Shown one piece after another: positions 55,583 through 63,844 of a stretch of DNA of 64,000 nucleotides. The notes beneath the pieces were generated by a model. The model was not told the DNA's origin and searched no databases. It saw only the letters and a program-made list of their open reading frames with translations. The position numbers and the translations under genes are program-made. This stretch comes from Pedobacter cryoconitis. Lineage in GTDB: Bacteria > Bacteroidota > Bacteroidia > Sphingobacteriales > Sphingobacteriaceae. Position 1 is the stretch's first letter. Each line of letters opens with the position of its first letter. The DNA is taken from positions 494,308 to 558,307 of the forward strand of contig JAAAFW010000015.1 in NCBI GenBank assembly GCA_019352875.1. Direction: 5' to 3'.

Positions 55583-56464
55583 CTAAACTATATCCTCAGG
55601 TTTAAACTTCCATCTTCGGTGAGACCATAACCAATATTCCGGTTTCTCTCTGATTACCTCTTCCAGGTACTTTACATGTGCATGGGTAATTTCATACTCA
55701 TTTGTTTCTTTTGGATTTTTAAACATCGGTATAAACTTGCATTGATAATGTCCCCTGCGAATTCTTCTGATATCACAAAACACGACAACACTATTCGTCA
55801 GTTTAGCTAGCTTCTCGACACCGAGAAATACCGCGGTTGGCTGATTTAAAAAGTTAGTAAAATATTTTATTTCCGGCTTTGCCGGCGTCTGATCCCCAAC
55901 AAGAACAGTAATTGTACGCTCATTTCTATAGCTGATGAGTTTACGCATGGTGCTCTTCATGTCTACTAAGGTTGCGCCAAATCTAGAACGCATGCGAATA
56001 ACTACATTATCGAAAAACTTATTACTTAATGGCTTATAAACAATAATACGGCGTTCGTCGAAAAGCTGGCTGAATCTAAGGGCACCCATTTCCCAATTCC
56101 CATAATGCCCCAATATACCCAACACACTTTGGCCTTCACTAAAATAATCTGTAATCAAATCCGGATTAGGGACAAATACCCTTTTTCGTACTTCAGCATC
56201 AGATATCGTGAGCAGTTTTAAGCTTTCCACTATGAGATCAGTCAGATAACGATAGTATTTAATCCTGATTGATGCCCGCTCTTGTGCCGATTTCTCTGGA
56301 AAAGCATGAAATAAATTTTCATCAACCACCTTACGCCTGTATCTGAAGATATAATAGAGTATGATAAAGATAATATCAGATATAATATACAGCAGCCAAA
56401 AGGGCAGTAAAGAAAGGAGATAGAAAAATCCAGATATCAATACAGAAAAAAAATGTTTAATCAT
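55583..56464 (-). CDS. lipid A biosynthesis acyltransferase-like protein (LpxL/HtrB family)
   Basis: 293 residues. The N-terminal helix anchors it in the inner membrane. GHYGNWEMGAL gives the H-x4-E catalytic motif of the lysophospholipid/LpxL acyltransferase family, and VLVGDQTPAKPEIKYF a second motif. It probably adds a fatty acyl chain to lipid A or a related lipid. Monocistronic. Confidence 0.9.
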   Translation of the reverse strand: MIKHFFSVLISGFFYLLSLLPFWLLYIISDIIFIILYYIFRYRRKVVDENLFHAFPEKSAQERASIRIKYYRYLTDLIVESLKLLTISDAEVRKRVFVPNPDLITDYFSEGQSVLGILGHYGNWEMGALRFSQLFDERRIIVYKPLSNKFFDNVVIRMRSRFGATLVDMKSTMRKLISYRNERTITVLVGDQTPAKPEIKYFTNFLNQPTAVFLGVEKLAKLTNSVVVFCDIRRIRRGHYQCKFIPMFKNPKETNEYEITHAHVKYLEEVIREKPEYWLWSHRRWKFKPEDIV

Positions 56465-56644
56465 TTAAATAAAATAGTTGATTGAGCAAAAATAAAAATA
56501 GAAAGAATATTAAAAGATATTGAAACCAGATTTTACTTAACGTAAACAATTAATTTCCGCTTCCTGAGACAATAGTTATAAAGACACATATAATCATATA
56601 CTAAAACTGTTATTAAACAATAGTACCTCGTTAAATTAGCTATC

Positions 56645-57511
56645 ATGAAAGAAGCCATGATGATATCAAACAATACGTACGCAAAAGAGTTTAAGAATCT
56701 TATCCTTTTAATTGCAGAAAAATATCAGCCATATCAAATTATATCATTTGCTGAAAAAACCAGGTTAGAACAGGCAGAAAGTTGTTTTCGAAACAATGAA
56801 TCAGAGCAGAGTTTCGATTGTTGCCTGCTTATAATCACTCAAAATACCAGACGTGTGGTACATGATCTACAGGAGTTCTGCAATATGCATTTCGAATTTG
56901 GGGATATCACAACTATATGCCATGGAAAGCAAGCCATTCAGGAAGCAGTTTTCAGCCAAAACAGGTTTTTCACTACTGTATTAAAAACAGGTAAGGTATT
57001 ATATAGTGTAGATGGAATGGCTGTAGCAGATTTTATTTTACCTGATGAATTACCCAGAAACTTAGAGGCCACAGAAACGCAATTTGAGAAAAGATATGCA
57101 TTAGCCGACGCCTTTCTATCAGGTGCCGAAGTGTGCCTTAATAATGGGCAATATGCAATTTGCACATTTTTGCTGCATCAGGTTGTTGAACAATGCTGTA
57201 TCACTATGATTACGCTGTTTATGCAATACCGTTCCGATATACATCATCTTCATCGCCTGCTCAAATTGTGCCGGTGCTTCTCCGATGATCCATATAATCA
57301 CTATCTGGCAAGTGGTGGGGAACGAAAAAAACTATTCGAAATATTGACCAGAAGTTATTCAAGGGCTCGCTATAGTGAAACATTCAGCGTGAAAAAAGAG
57401 GATGCTATACAGCTTTATAAATTAGGCATCAACTTTACAACTCTCACCAGAAAGCTTTGTAGAAAGAAAATTGAAGCCCTGACGACCGAATTTACGATAG
57501 CTCAATGCTAA
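56645..57511 (+). CDS. HEPN-domain protein with degenerate nucleotidyltransferase-like N-terminus
   Basis: 288 residues. Residues about 5-115 resemble the MNT-type fold seen in Bacteroidota proteins of this layout, but lack a clear GSxxxD metal motif. Residues about 150-270 form a HEPN domain (ALADAFLSGAEVCLNNGQYAICTF and HQVVEQCCITMI, with RSDIHHLHRLLKLC). A toxin/antitoxin or RNA-related role is suggested by the superfamily but not shown; there is no separate antitoxin gene beside it. It ends directly at the convergent methyltransferase stop. Confidence 0.75.
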   Translation: MKEAMMISNNTYAKEFKNLILLIAEKYQPYQIISFAEKTRLEQAESCFRNNESEQSFDCCLLIITQNTRRVVHDLQEFCNMHFEFGDITTICHGKQAIQEAVFSQNRFFTTVLKTGKVLYSVDGMAVADFILPDELPRNLEATETQFEKRYALADAFLSGAEVCLNNGQYAICTFLLHQVVEQCCITMITLFMQYRSDIHHLHRLLKLCRCFSDDPYNHYLASGGERKKLFEILTRSYSRARYSETFSVKKEDAIQLYKLGINFTTLTRKLCRKKIEALTTEFTIAQC

Positions 57512-58183
57512 TTATTCAGGCTTTCTTGCCTCCAGGATGTAGAATTCCCGTTCTACATCCATACCGGCATTGCTTCTTATTTTTTCGCTAAAAGAGCTGA
57601 GATTTCCGAGTTCAAATCCAGCGCTTTTCAGGATATCAGAAACCTCTGACACATGATAAAGCTTAAAATTATAAGCTGTAAAAGGTAGTTTTTCCATGAA
57701 ATCGCGACTGGCAAATGTAAGATATAAATGCCCTCCAGATATCAATACCCGGAATATCTCCCGGGCGTATGCGACAGGGTGTTGCCAGAAATATAGTGTA
57801 TTAACGCTAAATACTTTGGTGAAGACAGCATCCTTAAAATTCAAAACATCTCCATCTGATAATCCAAAGTCAGCCCGGCCTTGTTGAATAGGTATTTTGT
57901 TAAGTTTAATTGCCTCATTAACCATGGTTGATGAAATATCTACCCCGTTATATCTCAATGTACCATTCAGACTTAAAATTTCCGGCAGATGGCTTCCGTT
58001 ACCCGGGCCAATCTCCAATATCAGGTCATCCGGTTCTATATTTAAACATTGGATCGTCTGTCGAATCATATTACCGTTGCTTTGTGCCATCTGATCAGCA
58101 GTTTTTAGGCCGTCCTCTCCGCTTGGACAATGCAACTGCCCTGCTAATTTTTCAAACTTATTTCTTTCCTCAGATTCCGCCAT
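57512..58183 (-). CDS. SAM-dependent methyltransferase
   Basis: 223-residue class I methyltransferase. ILEIGPGNGSHLPEIL is SAM motif I, and VLISGGHLYLTFASRDFM falls in the later motif region. The pattern is UbiE/COQ5-like (Methyltransf_11). Substrate unknown. It abuts the HEPN gene end-to-end with no gap. Confidence 0.85.
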   Translation of the reverse strand: MAESEERNKFEKLAGQLHCPSGEDGLKTADQMAQSNGNMIRQTIQCLNIEPDDLILEIGPGNGSHLPEILSLNGTLRYNGVDISSTMVNEAIKLNKIPIQQGRADFGLSDGDVLNFKDAVFTKVFSVNTLYFWQHPVAYAREIFRVLISGGHLYLTFASRDFMEKLPFTAYNFKLYHVSEVSDILKSAGFELGNLSSFSEKIRSNAGMDVEREFYILEARKPE

Positions 58184-58267
58184 TACACTTTAATTATGCT
58201 TCAAAAATAATGAATTCCAATTTCCGAAGAAAAACAATCCTTACCTTTAAGAGTAAACGTTTAAACC

Positions 58268-58627
58268 ATGGCATTACTACAAATTATTCCGGAAATATTT
58301 TATGACGATATAAATACCGGTCTTCGTTTTTTTGTTGACGGATTAGGCTTTAACCTAGTCTATAATGATGATATATTATACCTCGTAAAACGGGATGAGC
58401 TAACGATCATGCTCTCTGTCAATACCGAATTTGCGAAAAGCGACCGCCCTCAAATCCGAATAAAAACAGATCGTATAGAAGAAATATATGATGAGATCAA
58501 TCTAAAAGACGCCTCTCTCTTACACCCTAATCTGAATTATATTAAAAATCAACCATGGGGTCTCAGGGAATTTGCCGTACTTGATCCCACTACAGTTTGC
58601 ATCGTTTTTCAACAGGATCAATCATAA
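58268..58627 (+). CDS. VOC-superfamily (glyoxalase/bleomycin-resistance-like) protein
   Basis: 119 residues in a single VOC fold: LLQIIPEIFYDDINTGLRFFVDGLGFNLVYN at the start and WGLREFAVLDPTTVCIVF at the end. Metal and substrate residues are incomplete, so it may bind a small molecule or toxin rather than catalyse. Short but well conserved in form. Confidence 0.85.
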   Translation: MALLQIIPEIFYDDINTGLRFFVDGLGFNLVYNDDILYLVKRDELTIMLSVNTEFAKSDRPQIRIKTDRIEEIYDEINLKDASLLHPNLNYIKNQPWGLREFAVLDPTTVCIVFQQDQS

Positions 58628-58645
58628 CAACGCTTACTGTTTTTA

Positions 58646-59815
58646 TCAGGAGAGCACATCAGTCATAAATGATATAGCTTCATCCGAATGTAGCATTGCT
58701 GTAGACTCCATAGTTATCATCGCGACCTCGCTGGCTCTGGTTCGCATTTGTTTTTCATAAAATGCTATTGCAGTCTGCAAATCGTCAAAACCTTCATTAG
58801 ACAGACATTGGCTTAACTCCAGTGCATCAAGCATCGCCATGTTCACACCTTCTCCTGCATACGGCGGCATCAGGTGTGCTGCATCTCCAAGCATTGTAAT
58901 ATTGGCTCCTGCTTTCCAGTTCTGGTCGAACGGCATACAATATTGTGGTCTTGGAATAAAAGAATTTTCAGCACTGGTAATCATTCCGTCCCATATGCCA
59001 TCCCAATTGCTATATTCTTCTTTAAACCATAAAAGCAGTTGTTCCCGATCTGTGAAATCCACGCTACAAGTCTTTGTCCAGGATTCTGCTGCCTTAAAAC
59101 CGAAATAAAATGCAATGCTTCCATCACCTTTTGAACTCAAAATGATTGACTGATCGTTGCCAAATGCGAACACCTTACCTTCTTTTACCAGAGCATGAAT
59201 TTCAGGTGCTTTTTCTGCGGAATCATGGATTAAGCCTTCTACAACTGTAATTCCTGAATAAAATGGCTTAATGTCAGTCATATACGTGCGAATTTTTGAA
59301 TTAGCTCCATCAGCACCGATGACAATATCTGCGAAAACTGAATTTCCATTTTTAAAGCTGATTTGCCAGCCATCACCTGAAGGCTCCATATTTACAAATT
59401 GACTATTCCAGATAATAGTTTCCGGTAATAGGGAATCAATTAAAATATTCCTTAATGGGCCGCGATCTATTTCCGGACGGAAATGCGCATGGCCGAATGT
59501 GACTGTATCATCTCTCAATGTGGTATGTTGATCCGTCAGGATATTTCCTTTCCTGTCAACTATACGCAGTAAATCTGCATTTGGACGATAGTGTTCGATA
59601 AACTCCTCCATTAATCCTGCATCCTGCAATGCTTTTAAACCGGACTCATTATGCAGATCCAGGGTTGCTCCCTGCTGCCTCACATTCTTATCGAGGTCTC
59701 TTTCGAAAACTTTTACTGTTACGCCCTTCATCTGGAGAAGTCTGGCTAGTACCAAGCCTCCCGGACCACCGCCAATAATGGCAATATTTTTTCCTTTTAT
59801 CAATGTATTATTCAT
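58646..59815 (-). CDS. Tet(X)-related FAD monooxygenase
   Basis: 389 residues from ATG 59815. GKNIAIIGGGPGGLVLARLL is the FAD motif, TLDLHNESGLKAL and HFRPEIDRGPLRNILI match Tet(X)-type flavoprotein monooxygenases, and MLGDAAHLMPPYAGEGVN is the second FAD motif. Compared from memory with Tet(X), the tetracycline-contacting positions equivalent to R213 and H234 appear changed here (D or Q and A), so drug inactivation is doubtful. Likely a hydroxylase of another compound. It is divergent from an AraC regulator that probably controls it. Confidence 0.85.
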   Translation of the reverse strand: MNNTLIKGKNIAIIGGGPGGLVLARLLQMKGVTVKVFERDLDKNVRQQGATLDLHNESGLKALQDAGLMEEFIEHYRPNADLLRIVDRKGNILTDQHTTLRDDTVTFGHAHFRPEIDRGPLRNILIDSLLPETIIWNSQFVNMEPSGDGWQISFKNGNSVFADIVIGADGANSKIRTYMTDIKPFYSGITVVEGLIHDSAEKAPEIHALVKEGKVFAFGNDQSIILSSKGDGSIAFYFGFKAAESWTKTCSVDFTDREQLLLWFKEEYSNWDGIWDGMITSAENSFIPRPQYCMPFDQNWKAGANITMLGDAAHLMPPYAGEGVNMAMLDALELSQCLSNEGFDDLQTAIAFYEKQMRTRASEVAMITMESTAMLHSDEAISFMTDVLS

Positions 59816-59904
59816 CGTTTCTATTTTACTAAACCAAAGATCAGAATACATAAACAATTAAAATAGCTATATTGAGGCGAAAAATAGTCCTAAACGACCA
59901 AAAC

Positions 59905-60876
59905 ATGATTCTAGAATTTAAAGTCAATGGAGACATTGGTTTATTGCAGGCGTTTGCTGAAATACTGGGTACGACGGTAAACGATGGAATACTTACGATA
60001 CCAGAAAGTATGGGTTCCGGATATCTCAGAGGTATAGATCTAGGAAACCAGTTAAAAATAATGATCAGACTGTATCAACTTAAAGATGACTTTACATTCA
60101 GGAGATTGGGAGCCGGCAATATCAACGAAATGGTCGTTCTGGCGTTTCACAATTTCTTTGGTCAAAAGCAAAATGAACCACATTCCGGGCCATATATCCA
60201 AATCGCCTCTGCCGGAATGGATTCAGAGATCTTTCTTCCTGCAAATTCAAAAGTTGACACTATAATTATCGCAGTCAAAAAAGATCTGCTGGAAGAATTG
60301 CTGAAACCTGGTCCGGATGATGCCTTTCTGCAAAACATTATATCAGGACAACAGCCCTATATTTACGAGCAAATTATATCACCTGAAATGCATTCAGTAG
60401 CAAACGGACTTATCAATGAACAGATACCGAAAGAATTACAGCATTTTCACAGCAGACTTCAGGCGGAACAATTAATATATCTTTTATTTTCAGAGCTGTT
60501 ACGAAATCAGCGGGCTGCTGCATACCCTTTAAATGTAAATGATGTGAAAAATATATATACAATCAGGGATCAAATAATTGCAGATCTAAATATCTCTCCG
60601 AATTTACCCACATTGGCTATTGCAGCGGGTATGAGTGAGAGTAAAATGAAAAGACTCTTCAAACAGATTTTTGGCAATAGTATTTACAGCTATTATCAAT
60701 CTTTTCGGCTAAAAGAGGCTGCGTATCTGATCAGAGAAAAGAACATGTCAGTATCCGAAGCAGGTTATAAAATGGGCTTCTCAAATTTAAGTCACTTCAC
60801 CAGGATATTCGAGAGATACATCGGACAAAAGCCAAAAAAATATTCCACAACACAAGAATTTCTTAACTTAAAGTAG
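59905..60876 (+). CDS. AraC family transcription regulator
   Basis: 323 residues from ATG 59905 (an in-frame TTG at 59872 is less likely). The C-terminal HTH pair reads LAIAAGMSESKMKRLFKQ and MGFSNLSHFTRIFERYIG. It shares a 90-bp divergent promoter region with the Tet(X)-related monooxygenase gene and is the probable regulator of it. Confidence 0.9.
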   Translation: MILEFKVNGDIGLLQAFAEILGTTVNDGILTIPESMGSGYLRGIDLGNQLKIMIRLYQLKDDFTFRRLGAGNINEMVVLAFHNFFGQKQNEPHSGPYIQIASAGMDSEIFLPANSKVDTIIIAVKKDLLEELLKPGPDDAFLQNIISGQQPYIYEQIISPEMHSVANGLINEQIPKELQHFHSRLQAEQLIYLLFSELLRNQRAAAYPLNVNDVKNIYTIRDQIIADLNISPNLPTLAIAAGMSESKMKRLFKQIFGNSIYSYYQSFRLKEAAYLIREKNMSVSEAGYKMGFSNLSHFTRIFERYIGQKPKKYSTTQEFLNLK

Positions 60877-60924
60877 TCCAACACAATAGCACGGCTTAGT
60901 TTTTGTTAGTTGGTAAAATTCTAT

Positions 60925-61722
60925 ATGATTACATCTGCTCCCATTCTTCAAATTACCTCCGCGGGTTATTTATTTCTGATAATCTCATTGTTGTCTGTCG
61001 GACTTGCAAAATTGTGGCTCATAAAAAAGAAGAAATCAGGAAACGCCATTTTATTCCTCGCTTCCATACTTATTTGGTTTGCTTTAATGCTACCGGGTAT
61101 GATTAGTCTCACATTCTTTGAAAGTGGTAACACCACTATACGGACTGCAGTTGCCGCATTCTGGGTAGTAGTTGCAGGGGTCTGCTGGTTTTACAGCAGA
61201 TCTAAAAGAACGTTTTCTATCATTTCTCTAATGATGTCGTTGTTCGTCGGAATAGGTTTCCTGATGTTATTAGGCATGATGGGTGGCATGGGGTATTTTG
61301 TTTACTTGCGAATGTTTACTCATGAAAAAGATGACGCTCCTACCTGGGCAGTTTTCCTTTGTATATTTTTTCTGGCTGTGCTCTTATTAATCCTTTTGGG
61401 CAAATTATTCGAAGGGAAATCCCGTAAAATCGATAAAACTGAATTTAATGATTTACAGGAGGCATTACGATTTCCAGAATTCGTATTGACTTTGGACTTA
61501 AGTGGACAAAATTTAAACTTATTTCCTAAACAAATTTTTAACTTCCCAAATCTCGCCGAATTAGATTTGAGTAATAATCAATTTACAACTCTTCCAACTG
61601 AAATTGGAAAAATGAAGAAACTGTCTAAAATAAGATTAACTAATAATCCATTTACTGACCAGGAACGTGCGAACTTACGCAGAATTCTGCCTCAGGAACT
61701 TGAGCTGATATTCAGAAATTAA
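60925..61722 (+). CDS. membrane protein with C-terminal leucine-rich repeats
   Basis: 265 residues from ATG 60925. Four to five transmembrane helices (to about residue 160) are followed by a cytoplasmic part with LRR repeats (about 190-255; LDLSGQNLNLFP, LAELDLSNNQFTTLP, LSKIRLTNNPF). Probably the first gene of the GIDE-LemA operon, 15 bp ahead. LRRs usually bind proteins. The function is unknown. Confidence 0.75.
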   Translation: MITSAPILQITSAGYLFLIISLLSVGLAKLWLIKKKKSGNAILFLASILIWFALMLPGMISLTFFESGNTTIRTAVAAFWVVVAGVCWFYSRSKRTFSIISLMMSLFVGIGFLMLLGMMGGMGYFVYLRMFTHEKDDAPTWAVFLCIFFLAVLLLILLGKLFEGKSRKIDKTEFNDLQEALRFPEFVLTLDLSGQNLNLFPKQIFNFPNLAELDLSNNQFTTLPTEIGKMKKLSKIRLTNNPFTDQERANLRRILPQELELIFRN

Positions 61723-61737
61723 AGCTGCCAGATCTCT

Positions 61738-62784
61738 ATGAACGAACTATTGCAATTCTTTAGCAGCCAGCAGATCGATATGCCGGTCTTAATATTCCTA
61801 CTTATCTTCAGTGAGGGCACAGCTTTATTTTACACCCTGATTTTCAAAGGCCTGTTTGAAGTTAATATCCGTCCTAAATACTTATTTTTTATTACGCATC
61901 CCCTTTTAGTTGGCATTGCCTTTCTGGTCCGCCCCGGCTGGTCGTTACTGGTTGTTGCTTTACTATTTGCCTCAATCTTCCTGATGGGAATAATTGGGAT
62001 GGTCATTTCATTTTTTAGAAGCCGTAATGATAATAAAGAAACAAATAAGCGTTTTAATGACAAATATCAAACCCCAAAGAAGGAAAACTTTAAGAGTTCC
62101 CTCTTATCCATAGGCATATTGGGATTTGTTGGACTCGGATTCTGGCTATACGCCGAAGGTAGGTTATCACTGATGCTGCTCATCATACCACTGATATTTA
62201 TACTTGATTCGATCTTTTTCCCCACATCCAGGACACGGTTTTACAAATTACAGGCAATATTACCTACCTCAAAAATGAATGCTGTAGCAATGGGTCTGGT
62301 AGAGGTTGCAGGTGATTTGATTGAGATAGAGCCTTTAATCTCACCCCATTTCCAAACACCGTGTATAGGGTATTCCATTCGTATAGAAGAACGTAGGCGG
62401 GATAGTGATGGAAATACGACATGGAGCAAAATCTTCTCTGAGCGAAAAACGGGTACTTTCAGAATTAAAGATGAAACTGGTTCTATCACAGTTAATGGGG
62501 ATGGACTTGACTACTATATAGAACGAATAGACAGGGAAGTAGAAAGTGGCGATAAACGATATTATGAAACCTATCTGAAAAACGACGATTACCTGCTACT
62601 GATTGGAAACGCCATTAGTAATAATGGCGAAACATTAATTCAAAAAGATGATCATCACGGTGTTTTTGGAGTTGCATTTCCTCATGAAGTAGCTATTAAA
62701 AACAAGTTTACTCCATTATACAAATCATTTTTCACTACCTTATTTTTTATTACACTTATAATCATCTATATCATTATATCTTAA
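61738..62784 (+). CDS. membrane protein with GIDE-like domain
   Basis: 348 residues: four N-terminal hydrophobic helices (to about residue 160), a soluble GIDE-like region (about 180-300; VEVAGDLIEIEPLISPHFQTP, CIGYSIRIEERRRD, FRIKDETGSITVNG), and a C-terminal helix. The GIDE domain is named from the eukaryotic E3 ligase MUL1/GIDE. Bacterial members often sit next to LemA, exactly as here. No RING domain is present. An envelope-stress or membrane-assembly role is inferred. Confidence 0.78.
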   Translation: MNELLQFFSSQQIDMPVLIFLLIFSEGTALFYTLIFKGLFEVNIRPKYLFFITHPLLVGIAFLVRPGWSLLVVALLFASIFLMGIIGMVISFFRSRNDNKETNKRFNDKYQTPKKENFKSSLLSIGILGFVGLGFWLYAEGRLSLMLLIIPLIFILDSIFFPTSRTRFYKLQAILPTSKMNAVAMGLVEVAGDLIEIEPLISPHFQTPCIGYSIRIEERRRDSDGNTTWSKIFSERKTGTFRIKDETGSITVNGDGLDYYIERIDREVESGDKRYYETYLKNDDYLLLIGNAISNNGETLIQKDDHHGVFGVAFPHEVAIKNKFTPLYKSFFTTLFFITLIIIYIIIS

Positions 62785-62790
62785 GTTATT

Positions 62791-63354
62791 ATGACCGCAC
62801 AAAACATAACACTAATCGTAGGATTACTACTAATAATTATCGCTTTAAGTTTTTTCATCGGCATATTTAATAAGCTGGTCATGCTTAAAAACAATATCGA
62901 AAAAGCATTCATGAATATAGATGTGATTCTAAAGCAAAGAGCAGATGAAATTCCCGAACTGGTAAAAGTTACAGCTGCTTATCTGGAGCATGAGAAATCG
63001 ATGTTAACTAATCTCACCAAACTAAGAACTGACTTTCTCAACTCCACAACTATTGATGAAAAAATAGCAAATTCCAGTGAACTAACTAAAGCAACTAAAT
63101 CTTTATTCGCTGTTTCCGAAAATTATCCGGCATTATTATCTAATAATAATTTTCTTGAACTTCAGAAACGCGTCTCACAAATGGAAGATAAAATAGCCGA
63201 CAGACGGGAATACTATAACGACAGTGTGAACCTTTATAATATTGGAATACAAGAGTTTCCAAATCTACTTTTAGCCGGATTACTAGGATATCGCCAGAAA
63301 AATCTGTTTATCGTTTCACCAGAAGAAAAAGCATACAATGGTATTCAACTTTAA
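62791..63354 (+). CDS. lemA: LemA family protein
   Basis: 187 residues with an N-terminal membrane helix and a long coiled-coil-like helical bundle: FNKLVMLKNNIEKAFMNIDVILKQR is the LemA signature. LemA proteins are membrane-anchored and implicated in envelope functions; the mechanism is not settled. It lies 6 bp after the GIDE gene and overlaps the next gene by 17 bp. Confidence 0.9.
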   Translation: MTAQNITLIVGLLLIIIALSFFIGIFNKLVMLKNNIEKAFMNIDVILKQRADEIPELVKVTAAYLEHEKSMLTNLTKLRTDFLNSTTIDEKIANSSELTKATKSLFAVSENYPALLSNNNFLELQKRVSQMEDKIADRREYYNDSVNLYNIGIQEFPNLLLAGLLGYRQKNLFIVSPEEKAYNGIQL

Positions 63355-63706
63355 TGAGTTTTTCGGATATGAAAACAGCATTAATCAACATCCTGATCAG
63401 GTATTGATCTATGGGTTTGGTATAATAATTTTCGGTTTATTAGGCCTCACGTTTGCCGCATTTATCCTGAGGAAAATAAAATTAATTGCCATAATTGATC
63501 ATTTCATAGCACCCTTAATTATATCCCTGCTCCTATGTCTGGTAGTTGCTATATTACCGACACTCATCCTTTATCTGCTGGCGAGCGATGTCAGCGGTGT
63601 AAAACTGGTTTACTGCTGGATTACTATTTTCACCGGTATGACTTTTTTTTGCTTCTCAAACTATCAGACAATCAGAAATTGGGCAAATCTTTCGACAAGG
63701 AAATGA
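63338..63706 (+). CDS. small multi-helix membrane protein
   Basis: 122 residues with about three transmembrane helices (YGFGIIIFGLLGLTFAAFIL; PLIISLLLCLVVAILPTLIL; VYCWITIFTGMTFFCFS). The start overlaps the lemA end by 17 bp, which indicates co-translation. No family recognised. It closes the LRR-GIDE-LemA operon. Confidence 0.7.
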   Translation: MVFNFNEFFGYENSINQHPDQVLIYGFGIIIFGLLGLTFAAFILRKIKLIAIIDHFIAPLIISLLLCLVVAILPTLILYLLASDVSGVKLVYCWITIFTGMTFFCFSNYQTIRNWANLSTRK

Positions 63707-63709
63707 AAC

Positions 63710-63746
63710 TGTACGAAAGTGTTCATTTCTTGTCCGAAAATGTACA
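63710..63746 (+). promoter_or_regulatory. tandem upstream activator-like sites
   Basis: TGTACGAAAGTGTTCA (63710-63725) and TGTCCGAAAATGTACA (63731-63746) are related 16-mers, 21 bp apart, each with TGTnC...GnnCA-type dyad symmetry. They lie about 80-100 bp upstream of a sigma-54-like promoter, the usual place for enhancer-binding-protein sites. Confidence 0.55.
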
Positions 63747-63808
63747 ATTGAAAATTCAAAATACACATAATACACTAAAAGTCAATATCTTAGCAATCAA
63801 ATTCATAA

Positions 63809-63823
63809 TGGCACAGCTTTTAG
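63809..63823 (+). promoter_or_regulatory. sigma-54-like -24/-12 promoter
   Basis: TGGCAC at 63809-63814, five bases, then TTAG at 63820-63823 approximates the consensus TGGCAC-N5-TTGC with a weak -12 box. It is 21 bp before the permease start codon. Transcription would begin near 63835. Confidence 0.5.
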
Positions 63824-63844
63824 ACAATTAGAAAAAAATGTGTT

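Noticed and set aside
58646..59815. Annotation as a tetracycline-resistance gene
   Set aside because: Positions equivalent to two drug-contacting residues of Tet(X) appear changed, and homologues with other substrates are common.
60903..61106. 67-codon ORF at the start of the LRR membrane gene
   Set aside because: It is a frame shadow of the longer membrane protein, whose helices and repeats are coherent.
63535..63831. 98-codon ORF overlapping the small membrane protein and the permease promoter
   Set aside because: It is in a different frame from the clear membrane protein, has no recognisable features, and covers the operator and sigma-54-like elements.
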